Shown piece after piece: positions 17,812 to 25,266 of a DNA stretch of 64,000 nucleotides. The notes under the pieces were generated by a model, which ran no database searches, was not told the DNA's origin, and saw only the letters and a list, made by a program, of their open reading frames with translations. The first letter of the stretch is position 1, and every line of letters starts with the position of its first letter. The DNA is from Ignavibacteriales bacterium. Lineage in GTDB: Bacteria; Bacteroidota; Ignavibacteria; Tepidaquicellales; Tepidaquicellaceae. Location of the stretch: contig JACKAC010000001.1 of the NCBI GenBank assembly GCA_020635255.1, forward strand, positions 1,527,501-1,591,500, read 5' to 3'. Position numbers and translations under genes: made by a program.

Positions 17812-19215
17812 TCAGAGAGTAGTAAGAAGGAACTGAGCTAACGTCAAAAAAATAGTCACACCAATCACATCCTGGAACGCAGTCGCAAAAGGTCCGGATG
17901 AAACCGCAGGATCAAATCCAAATTTCTTAGACAGCATGGGTATAGCCGTACCGGCAAAACCAGCTATATTTATTGAAGTAAACATAGATATACCAACTGT
18001 AAAGCCGAACTTCAGATTTTGTGGTGAGGAACTCATTAGATAACCTATAATCCCTACAAGCACGCCTATTACTAAGCCTATTATTAAGTTGGTTTTTATC
18101 TGCCTAAAAAAAGGCACCCACCATTGAGCAAGTGTAATGTAGCCCGTATCCAGAGCCCGAACAACTATAGCGGCTGATTGGAGACCGGAATTACCCGAGA
18201 TAGCATTAATAATGGGCATGAAGGCGGCAAGGAGAATAATCTCACCAAGCATTTTATCATGCGCTTTTATTACGATCACAGCGATCATTTCGACACCGAG
18301 AGCTATCATGAGCCATGGAAGACGCATACGCGCGATTTGCAGTGATGATTTCTTTTCAAGTTCCTCTGCATCAGTACCCGTCATTTTCGCAACGTCTTCG
18401 GTATATTCTTCTTCCACAACATCCATAACGTCATCAATCGTGATCCTGCCAATGACTCTTTCATCTGAATCTACAACCGGGACAGAAACAAGGTCATAGT
18501 TCATAAATATCTTTGCTACCTCTTCCTGGTCCATATTTGCATCGACAGAGATAACATCAGGGTTCATAACCTCCGACATCTTCTGATTAGGATCTTTCAT
18601 CGAAATGATAAGCCGTCTCAGAGAGATAATGCCTTTTAGGTGGTTATGGTCATCGACAATCCACATATTGTAGAATTGGTCAATCTCATCACCTTTTTCC
18701 TGAATTACCTTAATTGTTTCGGAGACGGAATCATTCTCATGGGCAACGATAAACTCCTTTGCCATGATACCGCCGGCAGTATTTTCATCGTATTTAAGGA
18801 GTTCCCGTAGTTCGTCGGAGTCTTCTTTGCCGACTGTATCGAGGCTTTGTAAGACCTTGTGCTGTTCATCTTCATCCAGATCGGCGACAAGATCAGCGGC
18901 ATCATCGGAATCCATCTCTACGAGCAGATTTGAGAGTTTTCCTTCACTGAGATTCTCGAGAATAGCATCCCTGCGTTCATCACCAAGTTCGAGGATAATT
19001 TCTCCGGCGGTCTCCTGTGATAGTAATGAAAATAGGTAGATTGCGTCATTATCATCACGCAGAGTGTCGATTAGCACCGCTATGTCATAATCATACAGGT
19101 CAGCAAGAATATTACGGAGAAGTGCATCGGAGCGGGATTCTATCAGGCTCTCTATCTCGGAAAGGAGTTCCTTATCAATTTTGAGATGGGATTTATTTTT
19201 GGATTCGCTTGCCAC
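17812..19215 (-). CDS. mgtE: Magnesium transporter MgtE
   Basis: MgtE is a magnesium-gated channel of the inner membrane. The 467-residue protein shows the three expected parts: an acidic N-terminal superhelical domain, where DDAADLVADLDEDE repeats the magnesium-sensing pattern; two CBS domains (around residues 140-265, with IISLRRLI and SVPVVDSDERVIGRITIDDV); and five membrane helices, including the pore segment MPIINAISGNSGLQSAAIVVRAL. The length is normal. It reads as a single gene in the same direction as rnhB and yraN, 82 bp downstream of yraN. Confidence 0.95.
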   Translation of the reverse strand: MASESKNKSHLKIDKELLSEIESLIESRSDALLRNILADLYDYDIAVLIDTLRDDNDAIYLFSLLSQETAGEIILELGDERRDAILENLSEGKLSNLLVEMDSDDAADLVADLDEDEQHKVLQSLDTVGKEDSDELRELLKYDENTAGGIMAKEFIVAHENDSVSETIKVIQEKGDEIDQFYNMWIVDDHNHLKGIISLRRLIISMKDPNQKMSEVMNPDVISVDANMDQEEVAKIFMNYDLVSVPVVDSDERVIGRITIDDVMDVVEEEYTEDVAKMTGTDAEELEKKSSLQIARMRLPWLMIALGVEMIAVIVIKAHDKMLGEIILLAAFMPIINAISGNSGLQSAAIVVRALDTGYITLAQWWVPFFRQIKTNLIIGLVIGVLVGIIGYLMSSSPQNLKFGFTVGISMFTSINIAGFAGTAIPMLSKKFGFDPAVSSGPFATAFQDVIGVTIFLTLAQFLLTTL

Positions 19216-19297
19216 AATATCAAAAGTTTAAAAATTCATCAAAAGGAACGAATCAAAATATTCATTCCGAAATGCATAATCAATCAACTAATTTCCG

Positions 19298-19669
19298 TTA
19301 AAAAGCGTTCTCGATATGATTTATTTCGGTATTCTCTCCCGTCAGGATAATTGAGACAACATCCAACCGCAGGTCGTGGGTGTTATACATTTCGTGCTCG
19401 GTGGTAAAGCCCATTGCGGCTTTTCTAATCTGATCCATTTTCAGAGGAGTTACAGCCTCCTCGGGTTCGCCAAACCGTTTATTAGTGCGGGTTTTCACCT
19501 CTATGAAGAGGAGCAGTTTATTTGTTTTATCTTCAAAAACCAGGTCGATCTCAGCGCGGTCGTAACGGTAATTTTCCTTAACAAAGGTAAGCCCCTTTTT
19601 AAGAAGAAAGTTTTTCGCTATTAACTCACCCCGTTTGCCGAGACGGTTTTTGTACATGCAGTCACTCAT
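19298..19669 (-). CDS. yraN: YraN family (UPF0102) endonuclease-like protein
   Basis: The open frame extends to 19741 but overlaps rnhB; the conserved protein begins near MSDCMYKNRLGKRGELIAKNFL, so I place the start at 19669, giving 123 residues. The ATG overlaps the rnhB stop by 8 bases (ATGAGTGA), a sign of translational coupling. The nuclease-like core is present: GERGE-type opening as GKRGELIA, then RYDRAEIDLVFED and LLFIEVKTRTN, corresponding to the D-ExK motif of the restriction-endonuclease fold. rnhB-yraN is a common neighbourhood. The in vivo role of the family is not firmly known. Confidence 0.88.
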   Translation of the reverse strand: MSDCMYKNRLGKRGELIAKNFLLKKGLTFVKENYRYDRAEIDLVFEDKTNKLLLFIEVKTRTNKRFGEPEEAVTPLKMDQIRKAAMGFTTEHEMYNTHDLRLDVVSIILTGENTEINHIENAF

Positions 19670-20258
19670 CGAAGTCCAACTTATAATTATATTCAAATAT
19701 GCGGCGACAAAAACTTGCACGGTGTATTTCGCAAAGACCATGCTCCCTGATATTTTCGATATGTTCCTTTGTGGCGTATCCTTTGTGGCTGGAGAAATTA
19801 TAAAGCGGGTGAACTTCGTGCAGGTCCTTCATTATCCTGTCCCGGGTAACTTTTGCTATGATGGACGCACAGGAAATAGCAAATATCTTTGAGTCGCCCT
19901 TTACAACGGTTTCATAGTTAAATGTCTTCTCGCGTTCGTTATCGAGACGGAAGTAGTTGCCGTCAATATAAATCTTGTCAGGTTTCTTACTGAGGCGATC
20001 GAGGGATTCCTCCATTGCTTTCATTGTTGCTCGGAGGATATTTATCTCGTCTATTACACTATTCCCGACAATACTGACAGAATAAGAGACACATTTGTCG
20101 AGGATCTGGCCAAAAAGATCCTCCCTTTCTTCTTCAGTAAGGAGTTTAGAGTCGGCAACTCCCTCGATAAAACAGCCTTTATCCAGAATGACAGCTGAGG
20201 CAACAACGGGTCCGGCTAGTGGTCCCCTTCCAGCCTCATCTATACCGCAGATGAGCAT
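19662..20258 (-). CDS. rnhB: Ribonuclease HII
   Basis: RNase HII cleaves RNA in RNA/DNA hybrids and removes single ribonucleotides from DNA. Although the frame stays open to 20393, the family's N-terminus is MLICGIDEAGRGPLAGPVV, so I start at 20258 (198 residues). The catalytic Asp7-Glu8 pair is in GIDEAGRG. Other motifs are the IYIDGN segment, the VKGDSKIFAISCASIIAKVTRD stretch carrying the DxK-like and serine-rich region, and YNFSSHKGYATKEH near the end. It couples to yraN by an 8-base overlap and is divergent from ffh. Confidence 0.93.
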   Translation of the reverse strand: MLICGIDEAGRGPLAGPVVASAVILDKGCFIEGVADSKLLTEEEREDLFGQILDKCVSYSVSIVGNSVIDEINILRATMKAMEESLDRLSKKPDKIYIDGNYFRLDNEREKTFNYETVVKGDSKIFAISCASIIAKVTRDRIMKDLHEVHPLYNFSSHKGYATKEHIENIREHGLCEIHRASFCRRIFEYNYKLDFDE

Positions 20259-20430
20259 ATTGATAGATATTTTATGGAAAATATTGTAAATTATGGACTT
20301 TTTAAATACATAAGTTAAGAAAAATCGGGATTTTTTATGCAATTGGTGAGGTCCAACTTCCTTGAAAAAAAACATTAGTATTTGTATTTTCACAGACTAA
20401 ACTGTATTGTAATTATTACGTCCATTTGCT

Positions 20431-21780
20431 ATGTTTGATGATTTGTCTTATAAGCTCGAGAGTGTACTGAAGAAGGTTCGCGGGCAAGGAAAAATTTCTG
20501 AAAAAAATATTGATGAGTCCCTCCGGGAAATAAGGAGGGTGTTTTTTGATGCCGATGTAAATTATAAAGTTGTAAGTTCTTTCATAAAAGACGTCAAAGA
20601 GCGGTCATTAGGAACGGAGGTGCTTAACAGCATAACACCGGGTCAGCTTATTGTAAAAATAATAAACGACGAGCTGATAAAGCTGATGGGTTCAGAGAAG
20701 GCGGATATAAACTTCTCTAACGACATCCCATCAGTTATTCTCATTGTAGGTCTGCAAGGTTCTGGTAAGACGACGTTTTCGGCTAAACTGGCAAAGTATA
20801 TCAAGTCGAAGGGACGAAATCCCATACTAGCGGCATGCGACGTTTACAGACCTGCGGCTATCGACCAGTTAAAAATCCTCGGCAAGCAGATAGAGGTTCC
20901 GGTATTCTCGATAGATGGCGAGAAAGATACCCTTAAAATCGTCAAGGATGCAATTACTGAAGCCAGGAAGAATGCTAAGGACACTCTGATAATCGATACT
21001 GCAGGACGCCTTGCGATAGACGAAGAGATGATGAACGAGGTCAAAAAGATAAAAGACTTCGTTAATCCGGCTGAAACACTGTTTGTGGTAGATGCAATGA
21101 CGGGACAGGATGCCGTTAATACTGCTAAAGCATTCAATGACAAGCTGGAATTTGATGGTGTGGTTCTGACAAAGATGGACGGTGATACCAGAGGTGGTGC
21201 GGCTCTTTCGATCAGGGCGGTGGTAAATAAGCCGATAAAGTTCGTGGGTGTAGGCGAAAAACTTGACGCGCTGGAGATGTTCCACCCGGACAGGATGGCA
21301 TCGAGGATACTCGGCAAAGGTGATATAGTATCATTAGTCGAGAAGGCACAGACTGAATTTGACACGACAGAGGCTCAGAAGCTCGAAGAAAAGCTCAGAA
21401 AGAACAGGTTCGATTACAATGATTTTCTTGCTCAGATCAAGCAAATCAAGAAAATGGGATCTGTATCGAGTTTAGCCTCGATGATACCGGGAGTAGGAAA
21501 CGCACTGAAAGGCAAAGAGATAGATGAAAAGGTATTTACAAAGGTGGAGGCGATAATACTATCAATGACGCTCGAGGAGAGAGAAAAGCCGAATTTGCTT
21601 AACGGATCGAGAAGAAGAAGGATAGCAAACGGAAGCGGAACAACGATACAGGACGTAAACAGGATAATAAAGCAGTTCACTGATATGCAGAAGATGATGA
21701 AGAAGTTTAACAGCGGAAAGATGAAGAATATGCTGAAGCAGATGAATTTACCGGGAAATTTAGCGAATCAATTAAAATAG
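20431..21780 (+). CDS. ffh: Signal recognition particle protein Ffh
   Basis: Ffh, the SRP54 homologue, binds 4.5S RNA and signal sequences and targets nascent membrane proteins to FtsY. The 449-residue protein has the N domain (1-95), the GTPase with P-loop GLQGSGKTT (107-115), DTAGR near 190, TKMDGDTRGGAAL and the GVGEKLDALEMF segment. The methionine-rich M domain follows (about 330-449), with RRRRIANGSGTTIQDV, the RNA-binding helix-turn-helix, and FTDMQKMMKKFNSGKM. It leads the rpsP-khpA-rimM-trmD-rplS cluster, an arrangement seen in many bacteria. Confidence 0.97.
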   Translation: MFDDLSYKLESVLKKVRGQGKISEKNIDESLREIRRVFFDADVNYKVVSSFIKDVKERSLGTEVLNSITPGQLIVKIINDELIKLMGSEKADINFSNDIPSVILIVGLQGSGKTTFSAKLAKYIKSKGRNPILAACDVYRPAAIDQLKILGKQIEVPVFSIDGEKDTLKIVKDAITEARKNAKDTLIIDTAGRLAIDEEMMNEVKKIKDFVNPAETLFVVDAMTGQDAVNTAKAFNDKLEFDGVVLTKMDGDTRGGAALSIRAVVNKPIKFVGVGEKLDALEMFHPDRMASRILGKGDIVSLVEKAQTEFDTTEAQKLEEKLRKNRFDYNDFLAQIKQIKKMGSVSSLASMIPGVGNALKGKEIDEKVFTKVEAIILSMTLEEREKPNLLNGSRRRRIANGSGTTIQDVNRIIKQFTDMQKMMKKFNSGKMKNMLKQMNLPGNLANQLK

Positions 21781-21832
21781 ATATAATAATAATAAAACAA
21801 AATAAACTTAAACAAGGAGCACTAAAAGTAAT

Positions 21833-22486
21833 TTGGTTAAATTAAGATTAAAACGAGCCGGGAGAAAAAAGCATCCTATCTACAAGATAGTTGCTGCTGA
21901 CCAAAGGTCACCCAGAGACGGCAGGTTCATAGAGCAAGTTGGTTATTACGACCCAAATCAAAACCCAATGCAGATAACACTGCAGGAAGACAGGGTGATG
22001 TACTGGTTAAAAACCGGGGCACAACCGACAGATACGGTAAGAAGTCTTTTCAAAAGAGAAGGAATACTGTATAAATGGAATCTGGAAAAAAGAGGTAAGA
22101 GCGAAGACGAGATACAATCCGAGCTGGATAAGTTCAAAGAAAGAAATGCTGATAAGCACGTTAGAGAGACCGAGAAAAAGATAAAACGAAAAGAAACAAA
22201 AGCCAAGCAGGAAGCAGAGGCGAAAAAACAAGCTGAGGCTCCTAAAGAAGAGCCGGCTAAAGAAGAAGCAGAAGTAAAAGCGGAAGAAACTGCCGTTGCC
22301 GAGCCGGAAGTTAAAGAAGAAGTCAAAGAAGAAGCTCCTGAGGTGAAAGAGGAAGTTAAAGAGGAAACTCCTGAAGTTAAAGAAGAAGTAAAAGAAGAGA
22401 CGCCGGAAATAAAAGATGAAGCAAAGGAAGAGCCGAAGGAAGAAGTAAAAGAAGAAGAGTCTAAGGAAGAAGAGCCGAAGGAATAG
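21833..22486 (+). CDS. rpsP: 30S ribosomal protein S16 with long acidic C-terminal tail
   Basis: Residues 1-84 are a standard S16: VKLRLKRAGRKKHPIYKIV, DGRFIEQVGYYDP, then DRVMYWLKTGAQPTDTVRSL. The start is TTG at 21833, preceded by AAGGAG. What follows is unusual: about 130 further residues, first a basic/acidic helix (to about 125), then a Glu/Lys/Pro-rich tail containing three exact-length 11-residue units of the type PEVKEEVKEEx and a shorter fourth. Tails on S16 are known in Bacteroidota-related genomes, but this one outweighs the ribosomal domain. It is 52 bp after ffh and 108 bp before khpA. Confidence 0.95.
   Translation: MVKLRLKRAGRKKHPIYKIVAADQRSPRDGRFIEQVGYYDPNQNPMQITLQEDRVMYWLKTGAQPTDTVRSLFKREGILYKWNLEKRGKSEDEIQSELDKFKERNADKHVRETEKKIKRKETKAKQEAEAKKQAEAPKEEPAKEEAEVKAEETAVAEPEVKEEVKEEAPEVKEEVKEETPEVKEEVKEETPEIKDEAKEEPKEEVKEEESKEEEPKE
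22304..22432 (+). repeat. 33-bp tandem repeat encoding the S16 tail
   Basis: Units at 22304-22336, 22337-22369 and 22370-22402 each encode P-E-V-K-E-E-V-K-E-E-(A/T); a shorter diverged unit runs 22403-22432. Third codon positions differ between units, so the peptide repeat is better conserved than the DNA, which suggests selection on the protein rather than a very recent slippage event. Confidence 0.85.
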
Positions 22487-22594
22487 GTATTGCCCTGAAT
22501 CGGAGTTGGGTTTTAGCTTGAGTAAGAGTTGTTTAACTGGTAACAGTATAAAATCTTAATCATTCTTTAATCATCCCAACCAGGAGGAACTGGC

Positions 22595-22876
22595 ATGAAA
22601 GAATTTATTGAATTTATTGCAAAGCATCTAGTTGACAAGCCCGAAGCAGTCCGTGTTGAGGAAACAGAAGAGAACAACAAGATCAATTTTAAGTTATTTG
22701 TAGATGACCCCGAGACCGGCAAGGTGATCGGGAAATCAGGAAAGACGGCAAAGGCGTTAAGGACATTACTTACCGCAATAGCCGCGAAGGAGGGTAAACG
22801 TGCTTTCCTTGAAATTCCGGATAAAATAAATAAGCAAGGCGACGGCGGACAATCAAATGACGAGGCAGGAGAATAA
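22595..22876 (+). CDS. khpA: KH-domain RNA-binding protein KhpA
   Basis: The 93-residue protein is a lone KH domain. The GXXG loop is in VIGKSGKTAKALRTLL, which lies between LFVDDPETGK and the final helix. KhpA, often with KhpB, binds many RNAs in bacteria and affects cell size and translation. A strong ribosome-binding site (AGGAGG) precedes the ATG. Its position between rpsP and rimM is the usual one for this gene and supports the call. The tail after about residue 78 (KQGDGGQSNDEAGE) is short and disordered. Confidence 0.93.
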   Translation: MKEFIEFIAKHLVDKPEAVRVEETEENNKINFKLFVDDPETGKVIGKSGKTAKALRTLLTAIAAKEGKRAFLEIPDKINKQGDGGQSNDEAGE

Positions 22877-22884
22877 TTAATTAG

Positions 22885-23433
22885 TTGAAACCTCCAAATT
22901 TTGAAGATGAGATAGTTATCGGGAAGATTGCCCGTAGCTTTGGAGTAAAAGGTTATTTAAAGGTGATCCCATTGACGGATTTTCCGGACCGGTACAAAAA
23001 CCTCAAGAGTGTTCATTTGTATTCGGAAACACGAAAAGCGTTTTTTGACAATAGTGGTATTTACGAGTTTGACGTGGAGGAATCACAAGTAACACCTGAT
23101 CTGATCAAGCTGAAACTAAAAGGAATCGACAGTAAAACTCAGTCAGATCTATTGCGAAATAACCTCGTGACAATACCGCTTGATAAGAGAGTAAAGCGAA
23201 ATAAAGGTGAGTTCTATTATTACGAACTCATTGATTGCGATGTATACGATGATGGAAATTTGATAGGAAAAGTAATTATGATAGAAAATTTTGGCGGAGA
23301 CGATCTTTTAAAGATAAAGCTTGAAGAAAAAGGAACTGATGTTTATATCCCCTACCGGGACGAATTTATTAAAAAGATTGACAAGAGTAAGAAGAGAATA
23401 GACGTAAAGCTGATAGAGGGTTTAATCGAATAG
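22885..23433 (+). CDS. rimM: Ribosome maturation factor RimM
   Basis: RimM helps assemble the 30S head domain and binds S19. The 182-residue protein has the N-terminal RimM barrel, IVIGKIARSFGVKGYLKVIPLTDFPDR, and the PRC-like C-terminal barrel, FYYYELIDCDVYDDGNLIGKV with YIPYRDEFI at its end. Length is normal. It starts at a TTG (22885), 8 bp after khpA; no suitable ATG exists before the conserved IGKI segment. It ends one base before trmD, so the two are translationally linked. Confidence 0.95.
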   Translation: MKPPNFEDEIVIGKIARSFGVKGYLKVIPLTDFPDRYKNLKSVHLYSETRKAFFDNSGIYEFDVEESQVTPDLIKLKLKGIDSKTQSDLLRNNLVTIPLDKRVKRNKGEFYYYELIDCDVYDDGNLIGKVIMIENFGGDDLLKIKLEEKGTDVYIPYRDEFIKKIDKSKKRIDVKLIEGLIE

Positions 23434-23434
23434 T

Positions 23435-24127
23435 ATGAGATTTGACATAATAAGCGCAAACCCGAAAATACTCGAAAGTTCTTTAACAAATGGATTGATA
23501 TCCAGAGCCGTAAAAAAGGGGCTCGCTGAAGTAAAAATGCACCATCTCCGCGATTACGCGGAAGGTTCATACCGCCAGATAGACGATATTCCGTATGGCG
23601 GAGGGACGGGAATGGTTTTAAAGCCTGAGCCGTTCTTTAAGTGCATAAAAGAATTAACATCTGAGAGAAAATATGACTCGGTGATACACTTCAGCCCCCA
23701 GGGAGATTTATTCAACCAGAAGTCCGCGAACAAATTTTCGCTTAAAGAAAATTACATTTTGTTATGCGGACATTACAAAGGGATCGATCAGAGAGTGATA
23801 GATGCCTTTGTAACAGAAGAGGTCTCCATCGGAGAGTATGTGATCTCCTGCGGAGATATAGCGGCTCTTGTGTTCATGGATGCAGTGCTCAGATTAGTTC
23901 CGGGGGTACTCGGAGACGGTGAATCCGCGATAACGGACACATTCCAGGTTGAAACCGAGGAAGGTGAAGCAGGATTCGATTACCCGCAGTATACCAGACC
24001 GGAGGAGTATGAAGGATACAAAGTACCGGATGTATTATTGAGCGGGAACCATGCAAAAATAGATGAGTGGAGAGAACAAAAAGCATCCGAAAGTTTTAAT
24101 AAACACAAAGAAAAAAATAAAAAATAA
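23435..24127 (+). CDS. trmD: tRNA (guanine-N1)-methyltransferase TrmD
   Basis: TrmD methylates G37 of tRNAs reading CNN and similar codons, preventing frameshifts. The 230-residue knotted SPOUT methyltransferase has LRDYAEGSYRQIDDIPYGGGTGMVLKPEP near 35-65, the SAM-binding knot LLCGHYKGIDQRVIDAFVTEEVSIGEYVI, and GGE-equivalent CGDIAALVFMDAVLRLVPGVLG. The C-terminal helical domain carries the family's YTRPEEYEG and VLLSGNHAKIDEWR. It starts 1 base after the rimM stop and is followed 60 bp later by rplS, the standard order. Confidence 0.97.
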   Translation: MRFDIISANPKILESSLTNGLISRAVKKGLAEVKMHHLRDYAEGSYRQIDDIPYGGGTGMVLKPEPFFKCIKELTSERKYDSVIHFSPQGDLFNQKSANKFSLKENYILLCGHYKGIDQRVIDAFVTEEVSIGEYVISCGDIAALVFMDAVLRLVPGVLGDGESAITDTFQVETEEGEAGFDYPQYTRPEEYEGYKVPDVLLSGNHAKIDEWREQKASESFNKHKEKNKK

Positions 24128-24187
24128 AATATATTTTATACACATGCGACCGGCTAAAGCGACATGGTATAGAAAGGAGAAAAAACA

Positions 24188-24625
24188 ATGGATAAAATTA
24201 ATTTAGTATCGGCGGCTCAGATGAGGGATGATATTCCCCGTTTTCATCCCGGGGATACAGTTGCAGTTTCCGTAAAAGTAGTAGAAGGTAATAAGGAAAG
24301 ATTACAGGAATTTAAAGGTATCGTAATGGGTATCAAAGGTTCAGGCATAAACAGGACCTTTAGGGTAAGAAAAATATCTAACGGCGTCGGCGTCGAAAGG
24401 ATATTCCCCATCAACTCACCTAAGATCGATAAGATCGACATCGTTAAACAAGGAAGTGTACGAAGAGCTAAGCTATATTACCTGAGGAAATTAACCGGTA
24501 AGGCGGCCACGAAGATCAAAGAAAAGAAAAGAGCCGATCTGAAAGAAGTGATCAAACCGGTAGAGAAGATACAGGAACCCAAGGTAGAAGAGGAATTAGT
24601 TACAGAAGAAAACACAAACGAATAA
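24188..24625 (+). CDS. rplS: 50S ribosomal protein L19
   Basis: The first 110 or so residues are a normal L19: PRFHPGDTVAVSVKVVEGNKERLQEF, GIVMGIKGSGINRTFRVRKISNGVGVERIFP, and KLYYLRKLTGKAATKIKEK. The protein is 145 residues because of a charged tail (EVIKPVEKIQEPKVEEELVTEE), a small counterpart of the S16 tail. L19 lies at the 30S-50S interface. A good ribosome-binding site (AAAGGAG) precedes the ATG, and a terminator closes the cluster just after the gene. Confidence 0.96.
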   Translation: MDKINLVSAAQMRDDIPRFHPGDTVAVSVKVVEGNKERLQEFKGIVMGIKGSGINRTFRVRKISNGVGVERIFPINSPKIDKIDIVKQGSVRRAKLYYLRKLTGKAATKIKEKKRADLKEVIKPVEKIQEPKVEEELVTEENTNE

Positions 24626-24650
24626 AAGTAATTTAAGGTAAATTATAGAT

Positions 24651-24680
24651 CCGTCTCTGAAATCCGGAGACGGGTTTTTT
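24651..24680 (+). terminator. Terminator of the rpsP-rplS cluster
   Basis: The stem CCGTCTC/GAGACGG (24651-24657 with 24667-24673) is followed by GTTTTTTATTTTT. It lies 25 bp after the rplS stop. Confidence 0.88.
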
Positions 24681-24692
24681 ATTTTTAATAAC

Positions 24693-25067
24693 ATGCTGAT
24701 AGAAGTCTCAAACGGAGAAATAATTGATAAGCTGACCATTTTAACTATCAAGCTTGCCAATATACAGGAAGAACAGAAACTCGGCAATATCAGGAAGGAA
24801 TTCGATGTCATGTATAATGCCGCTAAGGAGATAGGAATAGACGAAACCAACGATCTTTACCAGCAAATGCTCGAGATAAACAGCAAACTGTGGGATATAG
24901 AAGACAAAATACGAGACTGTGAAAGCAGGAAAGACTTCGGCGAAGAATTTGTTAAACTGGCAAGAAGTGTATATATCACAAATGATGAGAGAAGCAGAAT
25001 TAAGCGGGAAATAAATCTCCAGACAGGATCGTCTCTGATAGAAGAGAAAAGTTATAAAGGATACTAA
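24693..25067 (+). CDS. DUF6165-like hypothetical protein
   Basis: The 124-residue protein opens MLIEVSNGEIIDKLTILTIKL, which I associate with the uncharacterised DUF6165 family. It is predicted to be mostly helical and soluble, with charged heptad-like stretches (LYQQMLEINSKLWDIEDKIRD) and no signal peptide. The end, ERSRIKREINLQTGSSLIEEKSYKGY, is a conserved-looking tail. It stands alone between two terminators. In other genomes relatives occur near polysaccharide genes, and a glycosyltransferase lies 1.4 kb away here, but no function can be stated. Confidence 0.72.
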   Translation: MLIEVSNGEIIDKLTILTIKLANIQEEQKLGNIRKEFDVMYNAAKEIGIDETNDLYQQMLEINSKLWDIEDKIRDCESRKDFGEEFVKLARSVYITNDERSRIKREINLQTGSSLIEEKSYKGY

Positions 25068-25092
25068 AAAGGCTCCCTAAGGAGCCTTTTTT
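25066..25092. terminator. Bidirectional terminator
   Basis: An 11-bp perfect stem, AAAAAGGCTCC (25066-25076) with its complement at 25081-25091, closes on CTAA and has A and T tracts on its two sides. It can serve both the DUF6165-like gene and the minus-strand small gene ending at 25105. Confidence 0.93.
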
Positions 25093-25104
25093 ATTGCTAT
25101 ACTT

Positions 25105-25254
25105 TTATTTGTTTTCATTTGTATCATCCTTTTTCTCTTCCTTTGCATACTTATCGACCATTTTATCACCCCATTTAGTAACCGATGTGAGAAGCGCGAG
25201 AATAGTGGACACAATAGTAACGACTATAATAATTATCCATATCGCGAGTTCCAC
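25105..25254 (-). CDS. 49-residue single-pass membrane protein
   Basis: The minus strand from GTG at 25254 to TAA at 25105 encodes a 49-residue peptide: a hydrophobic helix at about residues 3-26 (ELAIWIIIIVVTIVSTILAL) followed by a charged tail, KWGDKMVDKYAKEEKKDDTNENK. The ribosome-binding site AAGGAG (25263-25268) is ideal and overlaps the stop codon of the upstream dehydrogenase, so the two are coupled. A terminator follows directly. Composition and signals support a real gene too short for a length-limited ORF search. The function is unknown. Confidence 0.7.
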   Translation of the reverse strand: MELAIWIIIIVVTIVSTILALLTSVTKWGDKMVDKYAKEEKKDDTNENK

Positions 25255-25266
25255 GCTTATTACTCC

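Noticed and set aside
20259..20393. N-terminal extension of rnhB to 20393
   Set aside because: The additional 45 residues are AT-rich and not part of the RNase HII family; the ATG at 20258 begins the conserved sequence.
22304..22432. Tandem repeat considered as a CRISPR-like or satellite array
   Set aside because: The units are direct 33-bp coding repeats within rpsP with no spacers.
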